DNA of 64,000 nucleotides from Amycolatopsis aidingensis (lineage in GTDB: Bacteria > Actinomycetota > Actinomycetes > Mycobacteriales > Pseudonocardiaceae), in NCBI RefSeq assembly GCF_018885265.1, contig NZ_CP076538.1, positions 2,888,001 through 2,952,000 on the forward strand, given 5' to 3'. Shown here in pieces: positions 54,504 to 62,478 of this stretch. The translations under genes and the position numbers were made by a program. The notes beneath the pieces were generated by a model, which did no database searches, was not told the origin of the DNA, and was given only the letters and a program-made list of their open reading frames with translations. Numbering within the stretch: position 1 is the stretch's first letter; the number at the start of each line of letters is the position of its first letter.

Positions 54504-54770
54504 TTAGCCGTCGAGATCGCTGGCCACGAGGTCGGCCACCGCGTCCACGGCGGCCTGGGCCCCTTCGCCCTCCGCGCTGATCAGGACCTCGTCACCGTGC
54601 CCGGCGGCCAGCGTCATCAGGTTGAGCACGCTGCCCGCGGCCACCGCGTCCTGACCGTCCTTGGCGATGGTGACCTGCACCTGCTGCTCCGCGGCGGCCT
54701 TGGCGACCAGTGCGGCTGGCCGGGCGTGCAGGCCGACCTTGCTGGCGACCGTGACCCGTCTCTCGACCAT
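54504..54770 (-). CDS. ptsH: Phosphocarrier protein HPr
   Basis: 88 residues, the general PTS phosphocarrier. His15 in GLHARPA accepts phosphate from enzyme I and passes it to EIIA. Ser47 lies at the regulatory-serine position. The C-terminus follows the HPr fold (MTLAAGHGDEVLISAEG). GAAAGG precedes the ATG. It is last in the gntR-nagE-ptsH operon, 26 nt after nagE, and works with EIIB and EIIA encoded on the opposite strand. Enzyme I is not in the window. Confidence 0.94.
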   Translation of the reverse strand: MVERRVTVASKVGLHARPAALVAKAAAEQQVQVTIAKDGQDAVAAGSVLNLMTLAAGHGDEVLISAEGEGAQAAVDAVADLVASDLDG

Positions 54771-54796
54771 TGATCATCCTTTCCGTATCCGTGCGG

Positions 54797-56083
54797 TCAA
54801 GCCCGCGGCGCCGCGTCGTCCTTCTTGCTCGTGGTGCTCGCCGACGCGGGGTCCTCGGGGGTCTCCGCTGCGACGATCTCCTCGTCGTCCTCCCGGCCCG
54901 GGGTACGCAGGTTCCACTTGGTGATCACGAACCGGAAGAGGAAGTAGTAGATCACCGCGTAGACCAGGCCGATCGGGATCAGTATCCACACGTTGCTCGC
55001 CGCCTCGGCCCGCATGTTCAGCAGGAAGTCGATCGCACCCGCGGAGAAGCCGAAGCCGAGGTGGATGTCCAGCGCGTTGACCAGGGCAAGAGAGAGCCCG
55101 GTGAGCACCGCGTGCAGGATGTACAGCGGGAAGGCCACGAACATGAACGCGAACTCCAGCGGCTCGGTGACGCCGGTGAGGAACGCGGTCAGCGCCGCCG
55201 AGAACATGATGCCGCCGACGACCTTCCTTTGGCTCGGCCGCGAGGTGTGGTAGATCGCCAGCGCCGCCGCGGGCAGGGCGAACATGAAGATCGGGAAGAA
55301 CCCGGTCATGAAGGTGCCTGCGTTCGGGTCACCGTCGAAGAAGTTGTTGATGTCGCCGCCGTCGAAGATGAACCACACCGGGACGTTCAGCAGCTGGTGC
55401 AGGCCGACCGGGATGAGCAGCCGGTTCAGCATGCCGTAGATGCCGCCACCCACGACCGGGGCACCGGTGACAGCCTCGCCGATGTTCTGCATGCCGGCAT
55501 CGATCACCGGGAAGATCAGCCCGAAGACCACACCGATGAGCAGCAGCGCGACCGAGTTGATGATCGGCACGAACCGGCGGCCGCCGAAGAACGCCAGGTA
55601 CGGCGGCAGCTTGATGCGGTGGAACCGCTGCCACAGCACGGCGGTGACCAGGCCGACCACGATGCCGCCCAGCACGCTGTAGGGCCACTTGAGGGGGTTC
55701 AGCCACCAGCCAGGGCCCTCCTCGAAGCCCTCCAGCTCGCTGATCGGGGCGAAGACCTGTACCACGTGGTTGAACACGACCCAGCCGATAACCGCGGCCA
55801 CGCCGGTGGAGCCGTCGCCCTTGCGGGCGAAGCCGACCGCGATACCGACCGCGAACAGCAGCGGCAGGAAGTTGAAGATGCCGCCGCCTGCCGCGGCGAG
55901 CACCTCGGCGATCTTGTTCCAGCCGAGCCCGTCCTCGCCCAGCATGTCGGCTTGGCCGAACCGCAGCAGCAGTGCCGCGGCCGGCAGGGTGGCGATGGGC
56001 AGCATGAGGCTGCGGCCGAAGCGTTGTAGCCCGGCCATCCCCTTGCGTTGCCCCTTCGCCCCCGATTCCGAGGTAGTACTCAT
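54797..56083 (-). CDS. nagE: PTS transporter EIIC, N-acetylglucosamine type
   Basis: A 428-residue membrane permease of the glucose/GlcNAc PTS family with about ten helices. LQRFGRSLMLPIATLPAAALLLRFG at the start, GNKIAEVL-like and FAVGIAVGFARKGDGSTG early, GVVFGLIFPVIDAGMQ central, and ALTAFLTGVTEPLEFAFMF (GVTEPLEF) for sugar binding. It has only the IIC domain: EIIB and EIIA are separate genes at 57084 and 57317, as in Streptomyces. The ATG overlaps the gntR stop. GlcNAc is inferred as substrate from similarity and the DasR site. Confidence 0.88.
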   Translation of the reverse strand: MSTTSESGAKGQRKGMAGLQRFGRSLMLPIATLPAAALLLRFGQADMLGEDGLGWNKIAEVLAAAGGGIFNFLPLLFAVGIAVGFARKGDGSTGVAAVIGWVVFNHVVQVFAPISELEGFEEGPGWWLNPLKWPYSVLGGIVVGLVTAVLWQRFHRIKLPPYLAFFGGRRFVPIINSVALLLIGVVFGLIFPVIDAGMQNIGEAVTGAPVVGGGIYGMLNRLLIPVGLHQLLNVPVWFIFDGGDINNFFDGDPNAGTFMTGFFPIFMFALPAAALAIYHTSRPSQRKVVGGIMFSAALTAFLTGVTEPLEFAFMFVAFPLYILHAVLTGLSLALVNALDIHLGFGFSAGAIDFLLNMRAEAASNVWILIPIGLVYAVIYYFLFRFVITKWNLRTPGREDDEEIVAAETPEDPASASTTSKKDDAAPRA

Positions 56084-56865
56084 CGGGTACCTCCATGTTT
56101 CGCAAGGTGACCGGAGTCCGGGGTACTCCGGTCCAATTGCATGGTCAGCTGGTAGTGATCTCCCCGGTACCAGGACGTCATGTCTTCCACCGGTTCCCCG
56201 CGCACGCTGGAGACCCTCCGGAAGACCAGCAGCGGGCTGCCGGTACGGATCCCGAGCAGCGACGCTGTTTCCTTGTCCGCCGACTCCGCCCAGACGGTCT
56301 GCCAGGCGTGATCGAGCCGGATGTCGTACGTGGCTGCCAGATGGGCGTACAGCGACCCGGTGAGGTCGAGATCGAACAGGCCGGGCACCCGTGCCGGGTG
56401 GTACCAGCCGCGCTCCACGGCCAACGGCACGCCGTCGGCCCTGCGCAGTCTGCGCAGCCGGTACGCGGCCTCACCCTCGTCCAGCCGCAGTGCGGTCGCC
56501 GTCGGGCCCGGGGGTACCTCCATGGTCGTGCCGACGACCTCGGTGGTCGGGGAAAGCCCTCGGCGGCGCATGTCGTCGGTGAACGACATCAGGTAGAGCT
56601 GCAGCTCCATCCGCCTGCTGGCGGTGAAGGTGCCCTTACCGCGCACCCTGGACAGCAGCCCTTCCTCGACGAGCTTGCCGATCGCGGAGCGGACCGTGAG
56701 CCTGGAGACGTCATAGCGCTCGGCCAGCTCCCGTTCGGAAGGGATGGGAGAACCCGGTGGCAGCTCGCGCTCGACGCTGCGGCGCAGGATCTCCCTGAGT
56801 TGCGCGTGCTTCGGCGTGGGCCCTTCCACCACGCGATCCACGGAAGCACCGGTCGTAGGATCCAT
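56080..56865 (-). CDS. dasR: GntR/HutC regulator DasR
   Basis: A 261-residue GntR protein. The winged helix at about 19-85 (QLREILRRSV...PSERELAERYDVSRLTVRSAIGKLV) is followed by a UTRA effector domain (about 100-245). It resembles DasR, which represses GlcNAc and chitin genes and is released by glucosamine-6-phosphate. A canonical DasR-type palindrome lies upstream in the divergent region, supporting the assignment. First gene of the gntR-nagE-ptsH operon. Confidence 0.85.
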   Translation of the reverse strand: MDPTTGASVDRVVEGPTPKHAQLREILRRSVERELPPGSPIPSERELAERYDVSRLTVRSAIGKLVEEGLLSRVRGKGTFTASRRMELQLYLMSFTDDMRRRGLSPTTEVVGTTMEVPPGPTATALRLDEGEAAYRLRRLRRADGVPLAVERGWYHPARVPGLFDLDLTGSLYAHLAATYDIRLDHAWQTVWAESADKETASLLGIRTGSPLLVFRRVSSVRGEPVEDMTSWYRGDHYQLTMQLDRSTPDSGHLAKHGGTR

Positions 56866-56909
56866 CCGGCACCTCCGTTCCCCGTTGATCCGACGTGCGC
56901 TCGCGTCCG

Positions 56910-56944
56910 GACCGGAACATTGGTACGTTCCGGTCTAGACCATT
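56910..56944. promoter_or_regulatory. DasR-responsive element in PTS divergent promoter
   Basis: The site centred at 56936-56937 contains GGTCTAGACCA, the core of the 16-bp dre consensus (56929-56944). It overlaps a perfect 9-bp inverted repeat GACCGGAAC/GTTCCGGTC (56910-56918, 56927-56935), possibly a second half-site. Placed to control both the gntR-nagE-ptsH and EIIB-EIIA operons. Confidence 0.8.
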
Positions 56945-57083
56945 CGCTGATGGGGCAGAATGCTCCGCTGCGCGACGGGTGTCAACCACCGTTACGAGTT
57001 CGTGTTCGATGCGGCGGTGATCCCGCCGTCCGGTGGCGGGACGCTGCCGTTGAGGCGATTACCTACAGAGCAAGGAGGCCGCT

Positions 57084-57320
57084 GTGGCGGACGAAAGGCC
57101 GGAGCAGATTCTCGCGGCACTCGGTGGCGCCGACAACGTCATCGACATCGAGGGTTGCATCACCCGGCTGCGGTGCGAGCTGGAGGACGGGTCCCTGGTC
57201 GACGAGGCCGCGCTGAAGAAGGCGGGCGCGCACGGGGTGATGAAGGCGGGGTCGGTCATCCAGGTCATCGTCGGCCCCGAGGCGGACACCATCGCGAGCG
57301 ATATCCAGGACTTGATGTGA
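57084..57320 (+). CDS. PTS EIIB component (glucose/GlcNAc type)
   Basis: 78 residues. Cys25 in IEGCITRLR is the phosphorylated cysteine, which receives phosphate from EIIA and gives it to the sugar. The fold matches the stand-alone EIIB (NagF-like) of actinomycetes. AAGGAGG precedes the GTG start. The stop overlaps the EIIA start (GTGA). Works with the EIIC encoded opposite. Confidence 0.92.
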   Translation: MADERPEQILAALGGADNVIDIEGCITRLRCELEDGSLVDEAALKKAGAHGVMKAGSVIQVIVGPEADTIASDIQDLM

Positions 57321-57769
57321 CACTTTCCGTACAGAGCCCGGTGTCCGGCGTGACCGCGCCGATGACGGAGGTACCCGACCCGGTGTTCGCCGAGGCCATG
57401 GTCGGCCCCGGCATCGCCGTGCGGCCGAGCGGTGGCCGCGCCGACGCGGTGGCGCCGGTGGCCGGGACCGTGGCGACCCTGCACCCGCACGCCTTCGTCG
57501 TGACGGCCGAGGACGGTCGCGGGGTGCTGGTGCACCTGGGGATCGACACGGTGAAACAGAAGGGCGAAGGGTTCACCCTGCACGTGGTCAAGGGCGAGTC
57601 GGTGCGGGCGGGCCAGCCGATCGTCAGCTGGGACCCGGAGGCCGTCAGCGCCGCCGGTTACTCCCCGATGGTGCCGGTGGTGGCCCTGGACGCCACCGCC
57701 GACCTGCTGAGCGGGCTCACCCCCGGGGCCACCGTCGCGGCGGGCGACCCCCTCTTCACCTGGTCCTGA
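57317..57769 (+). CDS. crr: PTS EIIA component (glucose type, Crr)
   Basis: A 150-residue EIIA-Glc protein. VLVHLGIDTV carries the active His73, and His58 (HPHAF) lies exactly 15 residues earlier, matching the catalytic pair of E. coli EIIA-Glc. It passes phosphate from HPr to EIIB and may regulate carbon use. The GTG start is embedded in the EIIB stop. Ends 15 bp before a convergent Rieske gene. Confidence 0.92.
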   Translation: MTLSVQSPVSGVTAPMTEVPDPVFAEAMVGPGIAVRPSGGRADAVAPVAGTVATLHPHAFVVTAEDGRGVLVHLGIDTVKQKGEGFTLHVVKGESVRAGQPIVSWDPEAVSAAGYSPMVPVVALDATADLLSGLTPGATVAAGDPLFTWS

Positions 57770-57783
57770 GAGCCTGCGGGCGC

Positions 57784-58260
57784 TCAGGCGGGCAGGATCT
57801 GGCCGTTCTGCACGCGGACATTCACCTTGGGCAGTGGCTCACTCGCCGGGCCGTTGCGCACCTCGCCGGTCCGGGCGTCGAATACCGAACCGTGACACGG
57901 GCAGCGCAGCTCGGCCCCATCCGGCTGGACCTGGCACCCCTGGTGCGTGCAGACCGCGCTGAACGCGGCGGCGGTGGTACCGGTCGGCCGGGACACGATG
58001 ACGTCCTCGCCGTTCATCGTGACGGCCTTGGCCTCGCCCACCCCGATGTCCTCGAGCGCGGCCAGCGGCTGACTGCCGCCACCCGGGGTGCTCCCCGGCT
58101 CCGTTCCGGTCTCCGCACCGGTGCCGACCTGCTCCTGCGGCTGGTCGGCACCGGAGCCGGTGGAGCCGCATGCGGTGAGCGCGACCGTGCCGGCGACGGC
58201 GCCCGCGGTGGCCGCTCCGACGGTGAGTGCTGTGCGGCGGGTATGCAGTTCGGCAGTCAT
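57784..58260 (-). CDS. Rieske 2Fe-2S lipoprotein, SigL-regulated candidate
   Basis: 158 residues. The RR pair, hydrophobic core and LTAC lipobox (Cys31) suggest a Tat-exported, lipid-anchored protein. A Gly/Thr/Gln linker follows, then a Rieske domain with C104-x-H106 and C120-x-x-H123 as cluster ligands, and Cys109/Cys122 for the stabilising disulfide. It is likely an extracytoplasmic electron carrier, the partner unknown. ATG 58260 is selected because a SigL-type -10 lies 7 nt upstream. The ATG two codons earlier would lie upstream of that transcription start. Confidence 0.85.
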   Translation of the reverse strand: MTAELHTRRTALTVGAATAGAVAGTVALTACGSTGSGADQPQEQVGTGAETGTEPGSTPGGGSQPLAALEDIGVGEAKAVTMNGEDVIVSRPTGTTAAAFSAVCTHQGCQVQPDGAELRCPCHGSVFDARTGEVRNGPASEPLPKVNVRVQNGQILPA

Positions 58261-58267
58261 GCCCATG

Positions 58268-58295
58268 GACACGGCGCGCCCGCGCCCGAGGTTCA
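58268..58295 (-). promoter_or_regulatory. SigL-type promoter of the Rieske gene
   Basis: TGAACC (58295-58290), 16 nt, CGTGTC (58273-58268). This matches the known SigL consensus and is 7 nt from the chosen ATG. Confidence 0.65.
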
Positions 58296-58320
58296 CGATC
58301 GTGCGGATTCGGGCGCGAGC

Positions 58321-58348
58321 TGAACCCACCGGGCGCCCGGCTCGTGTC
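58321..58348 (+). promoter_or_regulatory. SigL-type promoter of the sigma-factor operon
   Basis: TGAACC (58321-58326), 16 nt, CGTGTC (58343-58348). Same boxes and spacing as the divergent one, 26 bp away, so the sigma factor probably drives its own operon. Confidence 0.7.
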
Positions 58349-58389
58349 TGGGGGAGAGTCGCCGGAACGCCGACAGAGCGGAGCGGGGC

Positions 58390-58764
58390 ATGGGCGTGGT
58401 GGTGCTGCGCGGGCTGATCGTGCTGGGTTTGCTGGGGTCGGCCTGGGTGCACCTCGACCTGTGGCTGCTTGGTTACCGCGACATCGAGACCATCGGCCCG
58501 TTGTTCCTGGTGAACGTGGTCGCCGGGGTGGTGATCGCGATCGGGGTGGCCTGCTGGCGGCACTGGCTGCCCGCGCTCGCCGCGGCCGGCTTCGGTGCGG
58601 TCACGCTCGGCGCCTTCCTGCTCTCGGTGACGGTGGGCCTGTTCGGCATGCAGGGGGTATGGACCGGCACCCCGCAGCTGCTGGCCGCGCTGGCGGAGGT
58701 GGTGTGCGTCCTCGGTGGCGGCAGCTGGCTGCTGGTAATGGCCAGGGAACGCGGCGCCCGGTGA
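58390..58764 (+). CDS. Four-helix membrane protein of the sigL-type operon
   Basis: A 124-residue integral membrane protein with four predicted helices (LRGLIVLGLLGSAWVHL, FLVNVVAGVVIAIGVA, ALAAAGFGAVTLGAFLLSV, LLAALAEVVCVLGGGSWLL) and short loops. WVHLDLWLLGYR and GPLFLVNV resemble small actinobacterial membrane proteins near ECF sigma genes. Function unknown. A redox or quinone-associated role would fit the Rieske neighbour but is a guess. Its stop overlaps the sigma-factor start. Confidence 0.6.
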   Translation: MGVVVLRGLIVLGLLGSAWVHLDLWLLGYRDIETIGPLFLVNVVAGVVIAIGVACWRHWLPALAAAGFGAVTLGAFLLSVTVGLFGMQGVWTGTPQLLAALAEVVCVLGGGSWLLVMARERGAR

Positions 58765-59270
58765 CCGGGGTCGAGGAGCAGCTGATGCGTGCGTTGCACG
58801 ACGATCACGCTGCCGCGCTGTGGTCCTACGCCCTGCACCTCACCGGCGGTGACCGGGCGCGGGCCGAGGACGTGGTGCAGGAGACGCTGCTGCGGGCCTG
58901 GCGGCACCCGCGGGTGCTGGACCAGTCCCAGGGCTCGGCCCGGGCCTGGTTGTTCACCGTGGCCCGGCGCATCGCCATCGACGGCTGGCGCTCGGCGGCC
59001 GCGCGCTCGGAGGTGCCCACAGACGCCCCGCCCGAGCTCGCCGAACCGGACGGGACCGAGCGGGCCGTGCAGGGCTGGCTGGTCGCCGAGGCTCTCGGTG
59101 AGCTGTCTGCCCGGCACCGCGAGGTGCTGATGCTGTGCTACTTCCACGGCCTTTCGGTGGCCGACGCCGCGCTGCGCCTCGGCGTCGCCGAGGGGACGGT
59201 CAAGTCCCGCACGCACTACGCCCTGCGGGCACTGCGGCTGATCATGGAGGAGAAGGGGGTGACCCCGTGA
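58761..59270 (+). CDS. sigL: ECF sigma factor, SigL-like
   Basis: A 169-residue group-4 sigma factor. Region 2 (about 12-75): GDRARAEDVVQETLLRAWRHP for -10 melting and the basic helix AWLFTVARRIAIDGWRS. Region 4 (about 105-165): ELSARHREVLMLCYFHGLSVADAALRLGVAEGTVKSRTHYALRALR, of which GVAEGTVKSR is the -35 helix. Operon with a membrane protein and a zinc anti-sigma factor matches SigL-RslA. Both neighbours overlap by GTGA. Two TGAACC-N16-CGTGTC promoters close by support the identity. Confidence 0.85.
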   Translation: MTGVEEQLMRALHDDHAAALWSYALHLTGGDRARAEDVVQETLLRAWRHPRVLDQSQGSARAWLFTVARRIAIDGWRSAAARSEVPTDAPPELAEPDGTERAVQGWLVAEALGELSARHREVLMLCYFHGLSVADAALRLGVAEGTVKSRTHYALRALRLIMEEKGVTP

Positions 59271-59926
59271 CCGGGCACGATCCGGCCGGCGCTGACCCGT
59301 TCCGCGAGTTCGACGCCGCCTACCTGCTTGGCGCCCTCTCCCCGGAGGACCGGTTCGCCTTCGAACAGCACCTGCGGGGCTGCGCCGACTGCGCCCGCTC
59401 GGTACGCGAACTGGCCGGTATGCCCGGCCTGCTCGCGCAGGCGCGCACCGAGCCGGTGCCTGCCGAGCCGCCGCCCGCGCACCTGCTGCCCGCGCTCACC
59501 GGCAGGGTGCGGCGGGCGCGCAGGCGCAGGCTGGCGGGCACGGTGGCCGCCGCGGTGGCAGGGGCCGCCGCGGCGGCCGCGGTCCTCGCCGCCCTGTTGC
59601 TGCCCGCTCCCGCGGCCGAACCGGCCGGGGTGGCCATGACCCCGGTCGCCCGGTACGCGGTGCCGGTGGAGGCCACGGCCCGGCTCACCGGCCTGGAGTG
59701 GGGCAGCAGGGTGGAGATGTCCTGCACCTACCGGGCAGGCGACGGCGGGGACTACACGCTGGTGGCGGTGCGGCGGGACGGCAGCCGCACCGAGCTGGCC
59801 AGCTGGCACGCTGTCGCCGAGGACACCGTGCGCATCTCGGTGGGCACCAAGCTGCGGGAGCCGGATATCGCGGCGCTGGAGATTCGTACCCCGGAGGGCA
59901 AGCCGTTGCTGCGGATGCGGCCGTAG
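59267..59926 (+). CDS. rslA: Zinc anti-sigma factor, RslA-like
   Basis: 219 residues. The N-terminal anti-sigma domain has the H35-x3-C39-x2-C42 zinc site of redox-responsive ZAS proteins. One membrane helix lies at about 85-110 and the remainder (about 110-219) is extracytoplasmic with one cysteine (MSCTYRAG). RslA releases SigL when its zinc cysteines are oxidised. The GTG overlaps the sigma stop, ensuring stoichiometric synthesis. The C-terminal domain is a beta-rich anti-sigma-K type. Confidence 0.85.
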   Translation: MTGHDPAGADPFREFDAAYLLGALSPEDRFAFEQHLRGCADCARSVRELAGMPGLLAQARTEPVPAEPPPAHLLPALTGRVRRARRRRLAGTVAAAVAGAAAAAAVLAALLLPAPAAEPAGVAMTPVARYAVPVEATARLTGLEWGSRVEMSCTYRAGDGGDYTLVAVRRDGSRTELASWHAVAEDTVRISVGTKLREPDIAALEIRTPEGKPLLRMRP

Positions 59927-60031
59927 CGAACGCACGTCCTCGGGGCCGCCCGGCACCCGGCAGGGCGTGAACGGACCGTTCATTCCTACCGCTCCTTGCC
60001 CTGGTTCGCTCGCCTGTTCGATGCTGATGGT

Positions 60032-60703
60032 GTGGAACTGGTGCTCACGCTCTTCCTCGCCGTGGCCGGAGCGGGCGCCGGCCTGACCGGCCGGTGGCTG
60101 CTCGGCAGGGCGCGGCCACCCGCGGCCGTGCCGGCGGCGAGCTGCGCGCTGGGCACGGCACTGCTCACCGCCGTGGTCGCCGCGCGGTGGTGGGGACAGG
60201 CCTGGCCGGGCTGGTGGCTACCGGTACCGCTGGTCCTCACCGGGTTCGGGGTTCCGCTCGCGCTGGCGGATCTCGCGCACCGGCGGTTGCCGAATGTGCT
60301 GACCCTGCCGCTGTACCCGGCCGTCGGGCTGGCGCTTGGCATCGCCGCCGTGGCCGCGCCCGGTACGGCACCGGTCACCGGGGCGTTGCTCGGCGCGCTG
60401 GTGTTCGGCGGGGCGCATCTGCTGGTGCATCTCGCCGCACCCGCGGCACTGGGGGCCGGGGACGTGAAACTCGCCGGCAGCCTCGGTGCCGTGCTGGGTG
60501 TGGGTGGCTGGGCGGTGCTGGTGCTGGCCGCCTGCCTTGCCGCGGTGGCGGCGGCGATGGCGACGGTCGTCGCGGCGGTCGTGGCCAGGCTGCGGCGGGC
60601 GGGTGCGCGGCGGCACGGCGTGCCGCATGGCCCCGGGCTGCTCGCGGCCACCTGGCTGGTCGCCGTGTTCCCGGGAACCGGATGGGAGGTGGCTTATGGG
60701 TAG
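60032..60703 (+). CDS. Prepilin peptidase (A24 family)
   Basis: A 223-residue integral membrane aspartyl protease with seven to eight helices. The two catalytic aspartates are visible in LALADLAHRRLPN (first) and GAGDVKLAGSLG (GxGD motif, second). The N-terminal methylase domain of classical PilD is absent, as in small actinobacterial and TadV-type enzymes. It matures type IV/Flp pilin-like proteins, none of which is encoded here. GTG 60032 has GATGCT 6 nt upstream. A TTG at 59996 would add 12 residues. Position next to aroC is shared with other actinobacteria. Confidence 0.8.
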   Translation: MELVLTLFLAVAGAGAGLTGRWLLGRARPPAAVPAASCALGTALLTAVVAARWWGQAWPGWWLPVPLVLTGFGVPLALADLAHRRLPNVLTLPLYPAVGLALGIAAVAAPGTAPVTGALLGALVFGGAHLLVHLAAPAALGAGDVKLAGSLGAVLGVGGWAVLVLAACLAAVAAAMATVVAAVVARLRRAGARRHGVPHGPGLLAATWLVAVFPGTGWEVAYG

Positions 60704-60742
60704 TTGAGTCGCGCACTGGCGACTCGTGACAGGATCGTCCCT

Positions 60743-61930
60743 GTGTTGCGCTGGATGACCGCTGGTGAATCGCATGGCCCCGCTCTCGCGGCCATACTCG
60801 AGGGCATGGTGGCCGGGGTGGAAGTCACCACCGCCGACCTGGGCGAGCAGCTCGCACGGCGGCGGCTCGGCTTCGGCCGCAGTCCCCGGATGGGCTTCGA
60901 GACCGACCGCGTCGAGTTCGTGGGCGGGGTACGACACGGCCTTACCCAGGGTGGGCCGGTCGCGGTGCAGATCGAGAACGCCGAGTGGCCCAAGTGGGAA
61001 AAGGTCATGGCCGCCGATCCGGTGGATCCGGCCGAGCTCGATGGCCTGGCCCGCAACGAGCCGCTGACCCGGCCCCGGCCAGGGCACGCCGACCTGGCCG
61101 GTATGCAGAAGTACGGGTTCGACGAGGCACGCCCGGTGCTGGAGCGCGCCAGCGCCAGGGAGACCGCCTCGCGGACTGCGCTGGGCACGGTGGCACGGGC
61201 GTACCTGCGGCAGCTGCTGGGGGCCGAGGTGGTCAGCCACGTGGTGTCCATCGGCGGTGCGCAGGCCCCGGAGGGTCCGCTGCCGCGGCCCGAGGACCTG
61301 GCCGCGGTGGACGAGAGCCCGGTGCGGGCCTTCGGCGAGGCCGCGACCGAGGCCATGGTGGCCGAGGTGGACGCCGTGCGGAAGGCGGGCGACACCGTGG
61401 GCGGGGTGATCGAGGTGATCACCTACGGGCTGCCGCCGGGGCTGGGGTCCCCTGTGCACTGGGACCGCAGGCTGGACGCCCGGCTGGCCGGGGCGCTGAT
61501 GGGCGTGCAGGCCATGAAGGGTGTCGAGGTCGGCGACGGCTTCACCACCGCACGCCGGTGGGGCAGCGGGGCGCACGACGAGATCGACCCCGGCTCCGGG
61601 GTCACCGGGGTGAGCAGGCGGTCGAACCGGGCTGGGGGCCTGGAGGGCGGCATCACCAACGGGGAACCGGTGCGGGTGCGGGTGGCGATGAAACCGATCT
61701 CCACCGTGCCCCGTGCGCTGTCCACAGTGGACGTCGCCACCGGTGAGCCCGCGGTCGCGATCCACCAGCGCTCGGACGTGTGCGCGGTGCCGAGGGCCGG
61801 GGTGGTACTGGAGTCCGTGGTGGCGCTGGTGCTCGCCGATGCGGCGCTGGAGAAGTTCGGCGGGGACTCGCTGGCGGAGAGCAAGCGCAACGCCGAGGCC
61901 TACCTGCGCGAGCTGGAGCAGCGATGGTGA
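60743..61930 (+). CDS. aroC: Chorismate synthase
   Basis: A 395-residue FMN-dependent lyase making chorismate from EPSP, the last common step of aromatic synthesis. [15 protein letters not shown] is the N-terminal signature, [30 protein letters not shown], and [26 protein letters not shown] (short blocks RSNRAGG and GGITNG) bind FMN and substrate. GTG 60743 fits the usual N-terminus, and CAGGAT 7 nt upstream could be a leaderless -10. Overlaps aroK by 7 bp. Confidence 0.95.
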   Translation: MLRWMTAGESHGPALAAILEGMVAGVEVTTADLGEQLARRRLGFGRSPRMGFETDRVEFVGGVRHGLTQGGPVAVQIENAEWPKWEKVMAADPVDPAELDGLARNEPLTRPRPGHADLAGMQKYGFDEARPVLERASARETASRTALGTVARAYLRQLLGAEVVSHVVSIGGAQAPEGPLPRPEDLAAVDESPVRAFGEAATEAMVAEVDAVRKAGDTVGGVIEVITYGLPPGLGSPVHWDRRLDARLAGALMGVQAMKGVEVGDGFTTARRWGSGAHDEIDPGSGVTGVSRRSNRAGGLEGGITNGEPVRVRVAMKPISTVPRALSTVDVATGEPAVAIHQRSDVCAVPRAGVVLESVVALVLADAALEKFGGDSLAESKRNAEAYLRELEQRW

Positions 61931-62478
61931 GGCCGCGCGCGGTCCTGGTCGGGCCACCGGGCTCGGGCAAATCCACCGTGGGCAGGCTGCTGGCGCAGCG
62001 GCTCGGCACCGGCTTCCTGGACAGTGACGACGCGGTGGAGGCCCGCGCCGGCCGGACGATCTCGGAGATCTTCACCACCGACGGCGAACCGGCCTTCCGG
62101 GAACTGGAACGCGCGGCCATCGCCACCGCACTGGCCGAGCACGAGGGCGTCCTCGCCCTCGGCGGCGGCGCGGTGCTGGCCGAACAGACCCGGCGGCTGC
62201 TGGCCGCGCATACGGTGGTGTTCCTCGGCGTGGGCATGTCCGAGGGGGTGCGCCGCACCGGGATGTCCACCGCGCGACCGTTGCTGACCGGGGTGAACCC
62301 GCGGGCGACCTACAAGGCGCTGCTGGACGAGCGGCTGCCGATCTACCGTGAGGTCGCCACCCTGGAGATCGGCACCGACGACCGCACCCCAGGGGAGGTC
62401 GCCGAGGCCGTGCTGGAATCGCTCGGCGCGGCGGAACCATCGGCCGGGCCGGAGTGCCCGGACACCGCACAGACCTAG
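61924..62478 (+). CDS. aroK: Shikimate kinase
   Basis: A 184-residue kinase that converts shikimate to shikimate-3-phosphate. P-loop GPPGSGKST at 10-18, LDSDD (33-36) with the shikimate-binding Asp, ALGGGAVL, and the lid region STARPLL. It begins within the last bases of aroC. The C-terminal 15 residues are a dispensable tail. Product goes to EPSP synthase (not in the window) and then to AroC. Confidence 0.94.
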   Translation: MVRPRAVLVGPPGSGKSTVGRLLAQRLGTGFLDSDDAVEARAGRTISEIFTTDGEPAFRELERAAIATALAEHEGVLALGGGAVLAEQTRRLLAAHTVVFLGVGMSEGVRRTGMSTARPLLTGVNPRATYKALLDERLPIYREVATLEIGTDDRTPGEVAEAVLESLGAAEPSAGPECPDTAQT

